From an uncultured Clostridia bacterium (GTDB lineage: Bacteria > Bacillota > Clostridia > Lachnospirales > Lachnospiraceae), in contig CAOKVX010000001.1 in NCBI GenBank assembly GCA_948472945.1, forward strand, positions 186,001-250,000: a stretch of DNA of 64,000 nucleotides, given 5' to 3'. Within the stretch, counting starts at the first letter, position 1; each line of letters begins with the position of its first letter. Below, piece by piece: positions 9,129 to 15,826 of this stretch. Both the position numbers and the translations under genes were made by a program. The notes under the pieces were generated by a model, which was not told where the DNA came from, searched no databases, and saw nothing but the letters and a program-made list of their open reading frames with translations.

Positions 9129-9269
9129 TCAGCATGACGTAAAAAGGTTGTATCCAAGTATTAGGAATATGGCTATGAGCGCAATCGCCATTAGGCAGTT
9201 TGAGATGAAGAACATTATAATCATACCGATGGCAACCCATATTAGTATAAATCCAATTAATTTTTTCAT
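9129..9269 (-). CDS. Small one- or two-helix membrane protein, 46 residues
   Basis: The minus strand reads ATG at 9269 to TGA at 9129, giving 46 residues: MKKLIGFILIWVAIGMIIMF at the start and LGYNLFTSC at the end. It has two hydrophobic stretches (about 5-22 and 24-40) separated by SNC. The N-terminal KK followed by an IWVAIGM helix and the LGYNLF ending resemble a family of tiny Clostridia membrane proteins that I recall, but I cannot name it. A TATAAT-like box lies upstream near 9298-9303. It sits alone between rpmB and the asp23-like gene, against the surrounding strand. The ribosome site is weak (GGTG). Confidence 0.65.
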   Translation of the reverse strand: MKKLIGFILIWVAIGMIIMFFISNCLMAIALIAIFLILGYNLFTSC

Positions 9270-9439
9270 AATAAACACCGCTATCAGTCGTTATTATTAT
9301 ATTATATGCAGAAATGTTCTTCTATTCACATTTAAGAATTTTTGCAGTACGCTGTTAATGAATATGTATCGTACGTCATCACATGATATGTATATACTTT
9401 TACTTAACATTGCCTAATCTGAGCTTAGTTGGAAATTAT

Positions 9440-9468
9440 TTGATTTTTTATATATGATGGGGTATACT
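9440..9468 (+). promoter_or_regulatory. Sigma-A-type promoter for the asp23-like gene
   Basis: TTGATT at 9440-9445 and TATACT at 9463-9468 with a 17-base spacer, about 30 bases ahead of the start codon. Confidence 0.7.
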
Positions 9469-9499
9469 AAATAATATATGTTTATAAGGAGGTTGTTCC

Positions 9500-9856
9500 A
9501 TGAAAGGTCGAATGATTACTGGTAAGGGCAAGATAGTTATAGATACAGACGTTATTGCAAAATATGCGGGTTCGTCGGCAGTTGAATGTTTTGGCATAGT
9601 TGGCATGGCATCCGTCAATGTGAAAGACGGATTGTGGAATCTGCTTAGAATTGATAATATTAATCATGGCGTGGAAGTTACGATTGCGGATAACAGGCTT
9701 GAGATACACATGCATATAATTGTTGCTTTTGGGGTAAGTATTAAAGCTGTGGCTGCGAATCTTATTTCCAATGTAAAATACAGGGTAGAGGAATTTACGG
9801 GGATGGAAGTTTCCGATATTATTGTAAGCGTTGAGGGTGTACGTGTTACTGATTAA
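9500..9856 (+). CDS. Asp23/Gls24 family envelope stress response protein (YloU-like)
   Basis: A 118-residue protein with the Asp23 fold pattern: KGKIVIDTDVIAKYAGSSAVECFGIVGMA at the N-terminus, VEVTIADNRLEIHMHIIVAFG in the middle, and VKYRVEEFTGMEVSDIIVSVEGVRV at the end. Proteins of this family associate with the membrane and help the cell withstand envelope stress. AAGGAGG precedes the ATG by about seven bases. The DAK2-domain kinase gene follows 26 bases later, as in the yloU-yloV pair of Bacillus. Confidence 0.95.
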   Translation: MKGRMITGKGKIVIDTDVIAKYAGSSAVECFGIVGMASVNVKDGLWNLLRIDNINHGVEVTIADNRLEIHMHIIVAFGVSIKAVAANLISNVKYRVEEFTGMEVSDIIVSVEGVRVTD

Positions 9857-9882
9857 TAATGTATAATTATGGAGGATTACTC

Positions 9883-11874
9883 ATGAATACAATAGATGCG
9901 CAGTTGTTGAAGGAAATCTTTATTGCGGGTGCCGAAGCGCTTAATGAAAAAAAAGAATATGTCAATGAACTTAACGTGTTTCCGGTACCGGACGGTGATA
10001 CCGGAACTAATATGACGATGACAATTCAGTCAGCGGTTAGGGAAGTTGAGGCGGTAACTGACGTTACTATGGCTAATATATGTAAGGCTATATCTTCAGG
10101 CTCTCTCAGGGGTGCGAGAGGTAACTCGGGAGTTATTCTTTCGCAGCTTTTGAGAGGTCTGACAAGGCAGATGAGGGAATACAATGAGATAGATATAGAA
10201 ATACTTTCAGCATCGTTTGAAAAGGCCGTAGAGACGGCGTATAAAGCTGTTATGAAGCCGAAAGAGGGAACGATACTCACGGTTGCAAGGGCAGGCTCTG
10301 ATATGGCAGTGTATCTTGCAAGAGAAAACCTTGATATAGTTACCTATGCGGAGGCGATAGTCGGTCACATGAGAGAGGTTCTTGAACTTACGCCGGAGAT
10401 GCTGCCCGTGCTGAAAGAGGCGGGAGTTGTGGACTCGGGAGGAGAAGGACTTCTTATAATAATTGAGGGAGCGCTCAGATTGCTTAAGGAGAAATTTCCT
10501 GAGCTTGGAAACGGACAGCTTCCGGACCTCACCGCATTTAAAAAACAGTCTGCGGCAGTAAAGGCGTATGAGCCTAAGCAGAGCCAGAAAAATGCAAAAA
10601 AAGAAAAAACAGAAAAAAAATCGGATAAAAAAGAGGCAAAGCAGTCAAAAGAGGTGAAAGATGTGATACAGGCGAGACCGGCAAGGAGGCAGGTTTCAAA
10701 GTCGGACATAAGCACAGCCGACATAAAATTCGGATATTGTACCGAATTTATAGTGAACCTTGAGACGGAATTTGAGGACAGGGACGAGGCAGAGTTAAAA
10801 ATATTCCTTGAAGCTGTAGGAGATTCAATAGTAGTCGTATCGGACGACGACATGGTAAAAGTGCATGTCCATACGAATATGCCCGGTATTGTATTGCAGA
10901 AAGCGCTCACTTACGGTTCACTCTCAAAGATTAAGATAGACAACATGCGTGAGGAACACAATGAGAGACTTGCCCTTGACGCCGAAAAACAGTCCGGCGC
11001 AGGGTCGATGAATGGCAATGAGAAAATACAGGATACTGAAAGTATTGAAAGTTCAGCGGCCGATGACTCTGAACAGTATAATATGGAGCATGGACAACAG
11101 CCTGATGAATATAAAGAGCAGGAGACCGGACCGGATGTACAGGCGGCCGAACAGTCAGGGTATAATGAAAGCAAAGCCGGCGCCAGAGCGTCGGATGACG
11201 GCAGCGTAAACCGCGCCGAGACGGGATTTATAGCTGTGTCTGCAGGAGACGGTCTTTCGGAAATATTTGCAGGTCTTGGCGCTGACATTGTTATTGAAGG
11301 CGGGCAGACAATGAATCCGAGTACTGAGGATATATTAAATGCGATAGATCAGGTAAATGCGGATAATATATTTATACTGCCTAACAACTCAAATATTATT
11401 CTTGCATCGCAGCAGGCGAGCAGCCTTGTAGAGGATAAAAATATAATTGTGATTCCTTCAAAGACGATACCTCAGGGAATAATGGCGCTGCTCAATTACA
11501 TGTCCAATAAATCTGTCGAAGAAAATGAGGAAACTATGCTCAGGGAGATGGGCAATGTGAAGTCGGGTTCAGTGACCTATTCAATCAGAGATACCGTTAT
11601 TCAGGATGTCGAGATAAAGCAGGGCGATATAATGGGTATTTCAGATGCCGGTATTGTAAACACGGGGGCGCAGGTGTTGGCTACGACTGTGGAGCTTATT
11701 GATACGCTTATAGACGCCGACTCGGAGCTTGTCACACTCTACTATGGAAAAGATACAACCGAGGATGAGGCAACGCTTATAGCGTCTTCGATAAAAAAGA
11801 ACCATACAGATGTGGATGTAGAGGTGCATTACGGCGGTCAGCCTGTGTATTATTATTTTGTATCTGTGGAATAG
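9883..11874 (+). CDS. fakA: Fatty acid kinase FakA / DAK2-domain protein (YloV-like)
   Basis: A 663-residue protein. The N-terminal DhaL/DAK2 kinase domain (about 1-200) shows the phosphate-binding segment NVFPVPDGDTGTNM and GSLRGARGNSGVILSQ. The C-terminal domain (about 455-663) has IVIEGGQTMNPSTEDIL and IFILPNNSNI, as in FakA. FakA with a FakB partner phosphorylates fatty acids. An upstream in-frame ATG at 9859 lies before the GGAGG at 9871-9875, so the ATG at 9883 is chosen. Two low-complexity inserts are odd: a lysine-rich one (about 235-265) and an acidic, serine- and glutamine-rich one (about 370-450) that makes the protein longer than usual (about 550 residues). Confidence 0.92.
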   Translation: MNTIDAQLLKEIFIAGAEALNEKKEYVNELNVFPVPDGDTGTNMTMTIQSAVREVEAVTDVTMANICKAISSGSLRGARGNSGVILSQLLRGLTRQMREYNEIDIEILSASFEKAVETAYKAVMKPKEGTILTVARAGSDMAVYLARENLDIVTYAEAIVGHMREVLELTPEMLPVLKEAGVVDSGGEGLLIIIEGALRLLKEKFPELGNGQLPDLTAFKKQSAAVKAYEPKQSQKNAKKEKTEKKSDKKEAKQSKEVKDVIQARPARRQVSKSDISTADIKFGYCTEFIVNLETEFEDRDEAELKIFLEAVGDSIVVVSDDDMVKVHVHTNMPGIVLQKALTYGSLSKIKIDNMREEHNERLALDAEKQSGAGSMNGNEKIQDTESIESSAADDSEQYNMEHGQQPDEYKEQETGPDVQAAEQSGYNESKAGARASDDGSVNRAETGFIAVSAGDGLSEIFAGLGADIVIEGGQTMNPSTEDILNAIDQVNADNIFILPNNSNIILASQQASSLVEDKNIIVIPSKTIPQGIMALLNYMSNKSVEENEETMLREMGNVKSGSVTYSIRDTVIQDVEIKQGDIMGISDAGIVNTGAQVLATTVELIDTLIDADSELVTLYYGKDTTEDEATLIASSIKKNHTDVDVEVHYGGQPVYYYFVSVE

Positions 11875-11883
11875 TGTGTTATT

Positions 11884-11930
11884 ATGGACTTATTCTTATG
11901 TGCATGCACAATGAATTTGTCCATTTTTTT
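11884..11930 (+). terminator. Likely intrinsic terminator after fakA
   Basis: ATGGAC (11884-11889) pairs with GTCCAT (11919-11924), enclosing a second palindrome (TGTGCATGCACA), and is followed by a run of seven T. Confidence 0.65.
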
Positions 11931-11936
11931 AATGCC

Positions 11937-11974
11937 GCTTATGCATCCCGCTCTTGGGGCACGAATGCATAAGC
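11937..11974. repeat. Perfect 10-bp inverted repeat upstream of recG
   Basis: GCTTATGCAT (11937-11946) and ATGCATAAGC (11965-11974) are exact reverse complements around an 18-base loop, which itself holds CCC and GGGG. It lies 50 bases before the recG start. No T run follows directly. It may be a leader RNA hairpin or a protein-binding site. Confidence 0.6.
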
Positions 11975-12024
11975 TGTATTCTTTGTTTTAGGCTCAAATA
12001 GTAATAATAAGATAGGATTATATT

Positions 12025-14025
12025 ATGCTTACGATTGACAGCAGTATTACGGATATTAAAGGGATAGGGGAAAAGCTCGCCGCAAAATATTCTAAACTTA
12101 ATATATTTCAGGTGCGCGATTTGATTACGCATTTCCCAAAGAGATATGACAGGTACGGTGAGATAATTCCGGTCAGTGAAGTTAAGGAGGGAGACGTTGT
12201 CACGATAGAGGTCTCACTTATCGGCCGCGCTGCTTTAAAAAACATAAAGAATTTAAAGATAGTGGCGGCCTCAGTTCGCGATGCGAGCGGCGTTATAAAT
12301 ATCACATGGTTTAATATGCCGTTTCTTGCGAGGACTTTAAAACCCGGCACATACTATATATTAAGGGGGCGAGCGGCAAGGAAATACAGCGGCCTTACTA
12401 TAGAACAGCCGCAGATTATATCAAAACAGGAATATTTTAATAAAAAAAATAAACTCATGCCGATATACTCGATTACGTCAGGTATTACTAACAATAATAT
12501 TAGCAAAGCGGTTAGTTTTTCACTGGGATGTATTGGCAGCGAGCAGGATATTCTTCCGGCTTTCATCAGAAAAAAATACAATCTGGTATCTTATGCTAAA
12601 GCAATCAAATCGATACATTTTCCTGAAGACGACGAAAGTCTAAAAGAAGCAAGGAAGAGGCTTGTTTTTGAGGAATTTTTCAGGTTTATCGTCTCTTTAA
12701 GGATTATGAAGACGGAAAACAAGAAAAACAGGATTGACAGGATATATAAACAGTTCGGCAAGTGCGGCGCTCTCACAGACAGCCTGCCATATGAGCTCAC
12801 GGACGCCCAGAAAAAGGCATGGTTTGAAATAAAAAATGATATGTCCTCAGGTTATGTTATGAACAGGATGGTTCAGGGCGACGTCGGCTCCGGCAAAACA
12901 ATAGTTGCAATACTTGCGCTGCTGTATAACTGTGAAAACGGTTATCAGGGCGCCATGATGGTTCCGACCGAGGTTCTTGCAGTGCAGCACTATGACGAAT
13001 GCGCCAGGCTTCTTGAGCCGCTTGGAGTAAATGTAGCCCTGTTAACGGGCAGTATGACGGCAAAGCAAAAGAGAAATGTTTACGAGAGCATAAGTTCAGG
13101 CGATGCGGATATCGTAGTTGGAACTCACGCGCTTATTCAGGACGGCGTGAACTATAATAATCTTGGTCTTGTTATTACGGACGAGCAGCACAGATTCGGC
13201 GTCAACCAGCGTAAAAATCTTTCTTCGAGAGGCGTCTTATGCCATACTCTTGTTATGAGTGCTACTCCGATTCCAAGAAGCCTTGCGCTTATCTTATACG
13301 GAGATATGGAGATGTCTGTTATAGATATGCTGCCGGCAGGAAGAATACCTATCAAAAATTGTGTCGTTGACACGTCATATAGAGTTACGGCATATAAATT
13401 TATGGAAAAACAGATAGCGGCTGGTAATCAGGTGTACATAATATGCCCTATGGTTGAGCAGAATGATGATATAGAGGCCGAGAGCGTCATTGAATATACG
13501 CATAATCTCAGGGAATATATGCCGGAAAATATAAGGATTGATGCTCTTTACGGCTCAATGAAAAATTCAGAAAAAAATGATATAATGAGACGGTTTGCCG
13601 AGCATCAGACTGACATACTCGTATCGACGACGGTAATAGAGGTTGGTATAAATGTTCCGAATGCTACTGTAATGATGATAGAAAATTCAGATAGATTCGG
13701 ACTTGCACAGCTTCACCAGCTCAGAGGCAGAGTCGGCAGAGGAAACCGCCAGTCTTATTGTATTTTTATGAGCGGCAGCAATAGCAAAGCTTCAATGGAC
13801 AGGCTAAAGGTGTTAAACAATTCTAACGATGGATTCCACATTGCATCCGAGGACCTTAAGCTTAGAGGACCCGGAGAGCTTGCAGGAATCAGACAGAGCG
13901 GAGAGCTGGCATTTGAGCTTGGGGACATATATGAGGATGCCGATATACTTAAGATGGTTGACGAGGCGGTAGGCAGCATCGACCTGAATGAGTTCAGGGA
14001 CGAATTTGTTCATGCTACGTTATAA
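12025..14025 (+). CDS. recG: ATP-dependent DNA helicase RecG
   Basis: A 666-residue protein. The N-terminal wedge/OB domain (about 1-240) recognises branched DNA. The helicase core has Walker A GDVGSGKT (near 290), the DEQH box (TDEQHRFG), motif III SATPIPR, and motif VI QLRGRVGRG near 572. RecG drives branch migration and regression of stalled forks. Length is usual for the family. It is followed after eight bases by a strong hairpin terminator shared with the convergent spore protein gene. It starts at an ATG with the weak upstream sequence TAGGATTATATT, so the start is likely but not certain. Confidence 0.97.
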   Translation: MLTIDSSITDIKGIGEKLAAKYSKLNIFQVRDLITHFPKRYDRYGEIIPVSEVKEGDVVTIEVSLIGRAALKNIKNLKIVAASVRDASGVINITWFNMPFLARTLKPGTYYILRGRAARKYSGLTIEQPQIISKQEYFNKKNKLMPIYSITSGITNNNISKAVSFSLGCIGSEQDILPAFIRKKYNLVSYAKAIKSIHFPEDDESLKEARKRLVFEEFFRFIVSLRIMKTENKKNRIDRIYKQFGKCGALTDSLPYELTDAQKKAWFEIKNDMSSGYVMNRMVQGDVGSGKTIVAILALLYNCENGYQGAMMVPTEVLAVQHYDECARLLEPLGVNVALLTGSMTAKQKRNVYESISSGDADIVVGTHALIQDGVNYNNLGLVITDEQHRFGVNQRKNLSSRGVLCHTLVMSATPIPRSLALILYGDMEMSVIDMLPAGRIPIKNCVVDTSYRVTAYKFMEKQIAAGNQVYIICPMVEQNDDIEAESVIEYTHNLREYMPENIRIDALYGSMKNSEKNDIMRRFAEHQTDILVSTTVIEVGINVPNATVMMIENSDRFGLAQLHQLRGRVGRGNRQSYCIFMSGSNSKASMDRLKVLNNSNDGFHIASEDLKLRGPGELAGIRQSGELAFELGDIYEDADILKMVDEAVGSIDLNEFRDEFVHATL

Positions 14026-14032
14026 AAAAAGA

Positions 14033-14066
14033 GAACCAGCTGTTTTAATTCAGCTGGTTCCTTTTT
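14033..14066. terminator. Bidirectional terminator between recG and the spore protein gene
   Basis: Perfect 10-bp stem GAACCAGCTG (14033-14042) with CAGCTGGTTC (14051-14060), flanked by an A run on the left and CTTTTTG on the right, so it can stop transcription from both sides. Confidence 0.92.
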
Positions 14067-14085
14067 GTTTGTTGCTGGTACTTTT

Positions 14086-14289
14086 TTATTTACCTGCCAT
14101 GTTCTGTTCCTGGGCTTTAATCATCTTACGAACCATCTCGCCGCCTACAGAACCGTTTTGGTAAGAAGAAAGATCTCCGTTATATCCATTCTTTAATGGA
14201 ACACCAATCTCTGATGCAACCTCCATCTTGAAGCGGTCCATTGCTTCCCTTGCTTCTGGAACCTCAACTCTGTTTCTTCCCTTTGACAT
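14086..14289 (-). CDS. Small acid-soluble spore protein, alpha/beta type
   Basis: A 67-residue protein with the alpha/beta SASP pattern: EAREAMDRFKMEVASEIGV, then the conserved Y..GDLSSYQNGSVGGEMVRKMI. These proteins coat spore DNA and protect it from heat, UV and peroxide, and are degraded during germination by the GPR protease, which cuts within an E-[IL]-[AG]-type site (here ASEIGV). AAAGGAGG lies eight bases before the ATG. The gene is single and convergent with recG. It shows that the organism makes endospores. Confidence 0.96.
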   Translation of the reverse strand: MSKGRNRVEVPEAREAMDRFKMEVASEIGVPLKNGYNGDLSSYQNGSVGGEMVRKMIKAQEQNMAGK

Positions 14290-14313
14290 AATATACGCCT
14301 CCTTTTTAGAAGT

Positions 14314-14347
14314 TTACAGCCTGTTCGTTGGCTGTAATGTTATTATG
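14314..14347 (-). promoter_or_regulatory. Leader hairpin and sigma-G-like -10 box of the spore protein gene
   Basis: On the minus strand CATAATA (14341-14347) resembles the sigma-G -10 box (CATNNTA). Downstream of it lies an 8-bp perfect hairpin, TTACAGCC (14314-14321) with GGCTGTAA (14330-14337), in the 5' leader. The -35 region is less clear. Confidence 0.45.
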
Positions 14348-14508
14348 TGAAAAATTTAAAATAATAAACTGGAAACTCTTTGTTCAAATGACAGAAAATG
14401 TAATAACGTGTAATTTGGTATTTTTTATAAATATATGCCTGTAAGAATAATACCGGTAATGACGCCAAGCAAAAAGAATAATGAAGCATAAAATATTATT
14501 TTAATTGA

Positions 14509-14727
14509 TTAACGTGGTGAATTTGCATTTACTGTATCAAAGACCTGTAATCTTTTGCCCGCCCACAAGTAAGCAGCATCATGATGGTCTATGTATACTA
14601 AAAAAACTTTATTTCCTGACTGTGTAAAAATGACTCTGAAATCCTGTGTTACCCTTGCGCTTTTAAAATTAAGTTTTGTTTTGAGTTTTTCCACTTTTAA
14701 ACTATCGCTCCGTAAACTTCTCTGCAT
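14509..14727 (-). CDS. RelE-like toxin-related fragment
   Basis: A 72-residue frame with FKSARVTQDFRVIFTQSGNK and VYIDHHDAAYLWAGKR. This is the pattern of a RelE-like domain found as small toxins and also at the front of some UvrD-type helicases. The frame is open for 11 codons upstream of the ATG before a stop, and no good ribosome site precedes the ATG. It is therefore probably a remnant rather than an intact toxin. It lies on the same strand as, and 240 bases downstream of, an antitoxin-like gene. Confidence 0.5.
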   Translation of the reverse strand: MQRSLRSDSLKVEKLKTKLNFKSARVTQDFRVIFTQSGNKVFLVYIDHHDAAYLWAGKRLQVFDTVNANSPR

Positions 14728-14846
14728 TAGACGAATAGTCTCAAGTGATTTCTTTTCGTTTTATATCCAGTCTTGAATTGCAATTTATTTTATATATGAT
14801 ATAATTTTACTCAAAATAATTACTGTGGGCTAATGGAGGTACTTCA

Positions 14847-14963
14847 ATGAAGATACAAACCATAAATGTTCAGAATTTCCGGAAACTGTTGCAGTGCCGT
14901 ATAGATGACAGTGAAAAAACTACTATTGTTCACTTCTTAAGTCATAAAGGAGATAGTGGATAA
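14847..14963 (+). pseudogene. N-terminal remnant of an AAA/OLD-type ATPase
   Basis: A 38-codon frame after a TAATGGAGG site reads MKIQTINVQNFRKLLQCRID, then DSEKTTIVHFLS, and stops. The pattern matches the first strand and turn of SMC/OLD-like AAA ATPases, where the Walker A loop (GxNxSGKT) should come next. That loop and everything after it are missing. The ribosome site remains. This looks like the front end of a deleted defence- or repair-type ATPase gene. What follows is unrelated minus-strand coding sequence. Confidence 0.55.
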
Positions 14964-14968
14964 TATTT

Positions 14969-15265
14969 TTAAAATCCAGCTGAGCCCGACTGGTTAGGAC
15001 AACTTTTTATTCCATACTCTGCCTTAAGCTCGGCAAGAAATTCACTAGTTTCCTGATATTCCCCCTCGGCAGCTTGCTGTCTTGAGAGTTCTAAGTCTTT
15101 ATAAATATCTTCCCGTAATTTTGGTGGTAAAAATCTGCCAACATCTTCATCAGCCGCTTCGAGCTCGTGGCGCTTAGAAAGTTTCTTAATAAAATCTTGT
15201 ATTTTTAGTAAATCAGAGTCCGGCAAAGTTTTCATCATAGAGATTGTGTTTTGAAGAGTGCTCAT
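14969..15265 (-). CDS. Antitoxin-like small protein
   Basis: A 98-residue protein starting MSTLQNTISMMKTLPDSDLLKIQDFIKKL, then an acidic middle and REDIYKDLELSRQQAAEGEYQETSEFLAELKAEYGI. The pattern of an N-terminal helix pair and a C-terminal EGEYQE-type segment is that of antitoxins found next to RelE-like toxins in Clostridia. GGGGAAG precedes the ATG by six bases. The last ten residues (CPNQSGSAGF) look unlike the family end and may reflect a small rearrangement at the junction with the ATPase remnant. No intact toxin follows, only a fragment. Confidence 0.55.
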   Translation of the reverse strand: MSTLQNTISMMKTLPDSDLLKIQDFIKKLSKRHELEAADEDVGRFLPPKLREDIYKDLELSRQQAAEGEYQETSEFLAELKAEYGIKSCPNQSGSAGF

Positions 15266-15484
15266 TATTATCTCTTCCCCTCAAATTTAATGTAGTTTTT
15301 CATAGATGAGTGTGTGAATTTTTCGGATTCATCTGTTTTTATTATAACATCTTGTGGGATAAATATAAATGGTATTTTAAGAAAAAATCTATGGCATAAT
15401 GATTATGATATAATAAAGAGAAAAACAAAATACATTCACTATTACGAGTATGAAAGAAGACGTCTTGCTTAATGAAAAGTATAA

Positions 15485-15566
15485 TGCCGGTGGCCGGACT
15501 CGAACCGGCACGGATTGCTCCGCATGATTTTGAGTCATGTGCGTCTGCCAATTCCGCCACACCGGC
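15485..15566 (-). tRNA. tRNA-Leu (anticodon CAA)
   Basis: The minus strand folds as a class II tRNA: acceptor GCCGGTG with CACCGGC and discriminator A, D-arm GGCGGAATTGGCAGACGC, anticodon stem CATGA/TCATG around loop CTCAAAA (anticodon CAA, codon UUG), a long variable arm, and T-loop GGTTCGAGTCC. The CCA end is not encoded. Confidence 0.96.
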
Positions 15567-15585
15567 ATTTGCTTCAGCATTTGCC

Positions 15586-15614
15586 ATTCTATCACACTAC
15601 AGAACAATTTGCAA
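15586..15614 (-). promoter_or_regulatory. Promoter of tRNA-Leu
   Basis: On the minus strand TTGCAA (15609-15614) and TAGAAT (15586-15591) are separated by 17 bases, about 20 bases ahead of the mature tRNA 5' end. Confidence 0.8.
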
Positions 15615-15667
15615 TAGATTTTTTGAAAGAATTAGGTTATAATGTCCACGAAAGCAATGAGCAGTGC

Positions 15668-15724
15668 CAGTACGTAAAAAAGCGGATTGGCTGTTCACAG
15701 CCTAATCCGCTTTTTTACGTACTG
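15668..15724. terminator. Long terminator-like hairpin upstream of polA
   Basis: A 27-base arm (15668-15694) pairs with 15697-15724 with a single bulged A and a two-base centre. It contains AAAAAAGCGGATT and AATCCGCTTTTTT, so it has terminator form in both directions. No protein gene ends just before it on either strand. Confidence 0.75.
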
Positions 15725-15803
15725 ATAGGGCGACTGCCCGTGAACGAGAAAGCCGCAGGCTTTTGAGAGAAGCACTGCGAAAGAGAGCAGGATAGGGCGA
15801 CTG
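15724..15803 (+). other. polA leader with a 13-base direct repeat and small hairpin
   Basis: GATAGGGCGACTG occurs at 15724-15736 and again at 15791-15803. Between them AAAGCC-GCA-GGCTTT (15749-15763) forms a hairpin. The second copy ends 23 bases before the polA ATG. It is not recognised as a known riboswitch or leader. Confidence 0.45.
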
Positions 15804-15826
15804 AAAATATATTTGGGAGAAAAAAT

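Noticed and set aside
9106-9417. 103-codon plus-strand frame between rpmB and the asp23-like gene
   Set aside because: No ribosome site, odd composition, and it overlaps the convincing minus-strand small membrane protein.
14847-14963. Functional short gene for the 38-codon ATPase-like frame
   Set aside because: It stops before the Walker A loop, so it cannot bind ATP; a remnant is the simpler reading.
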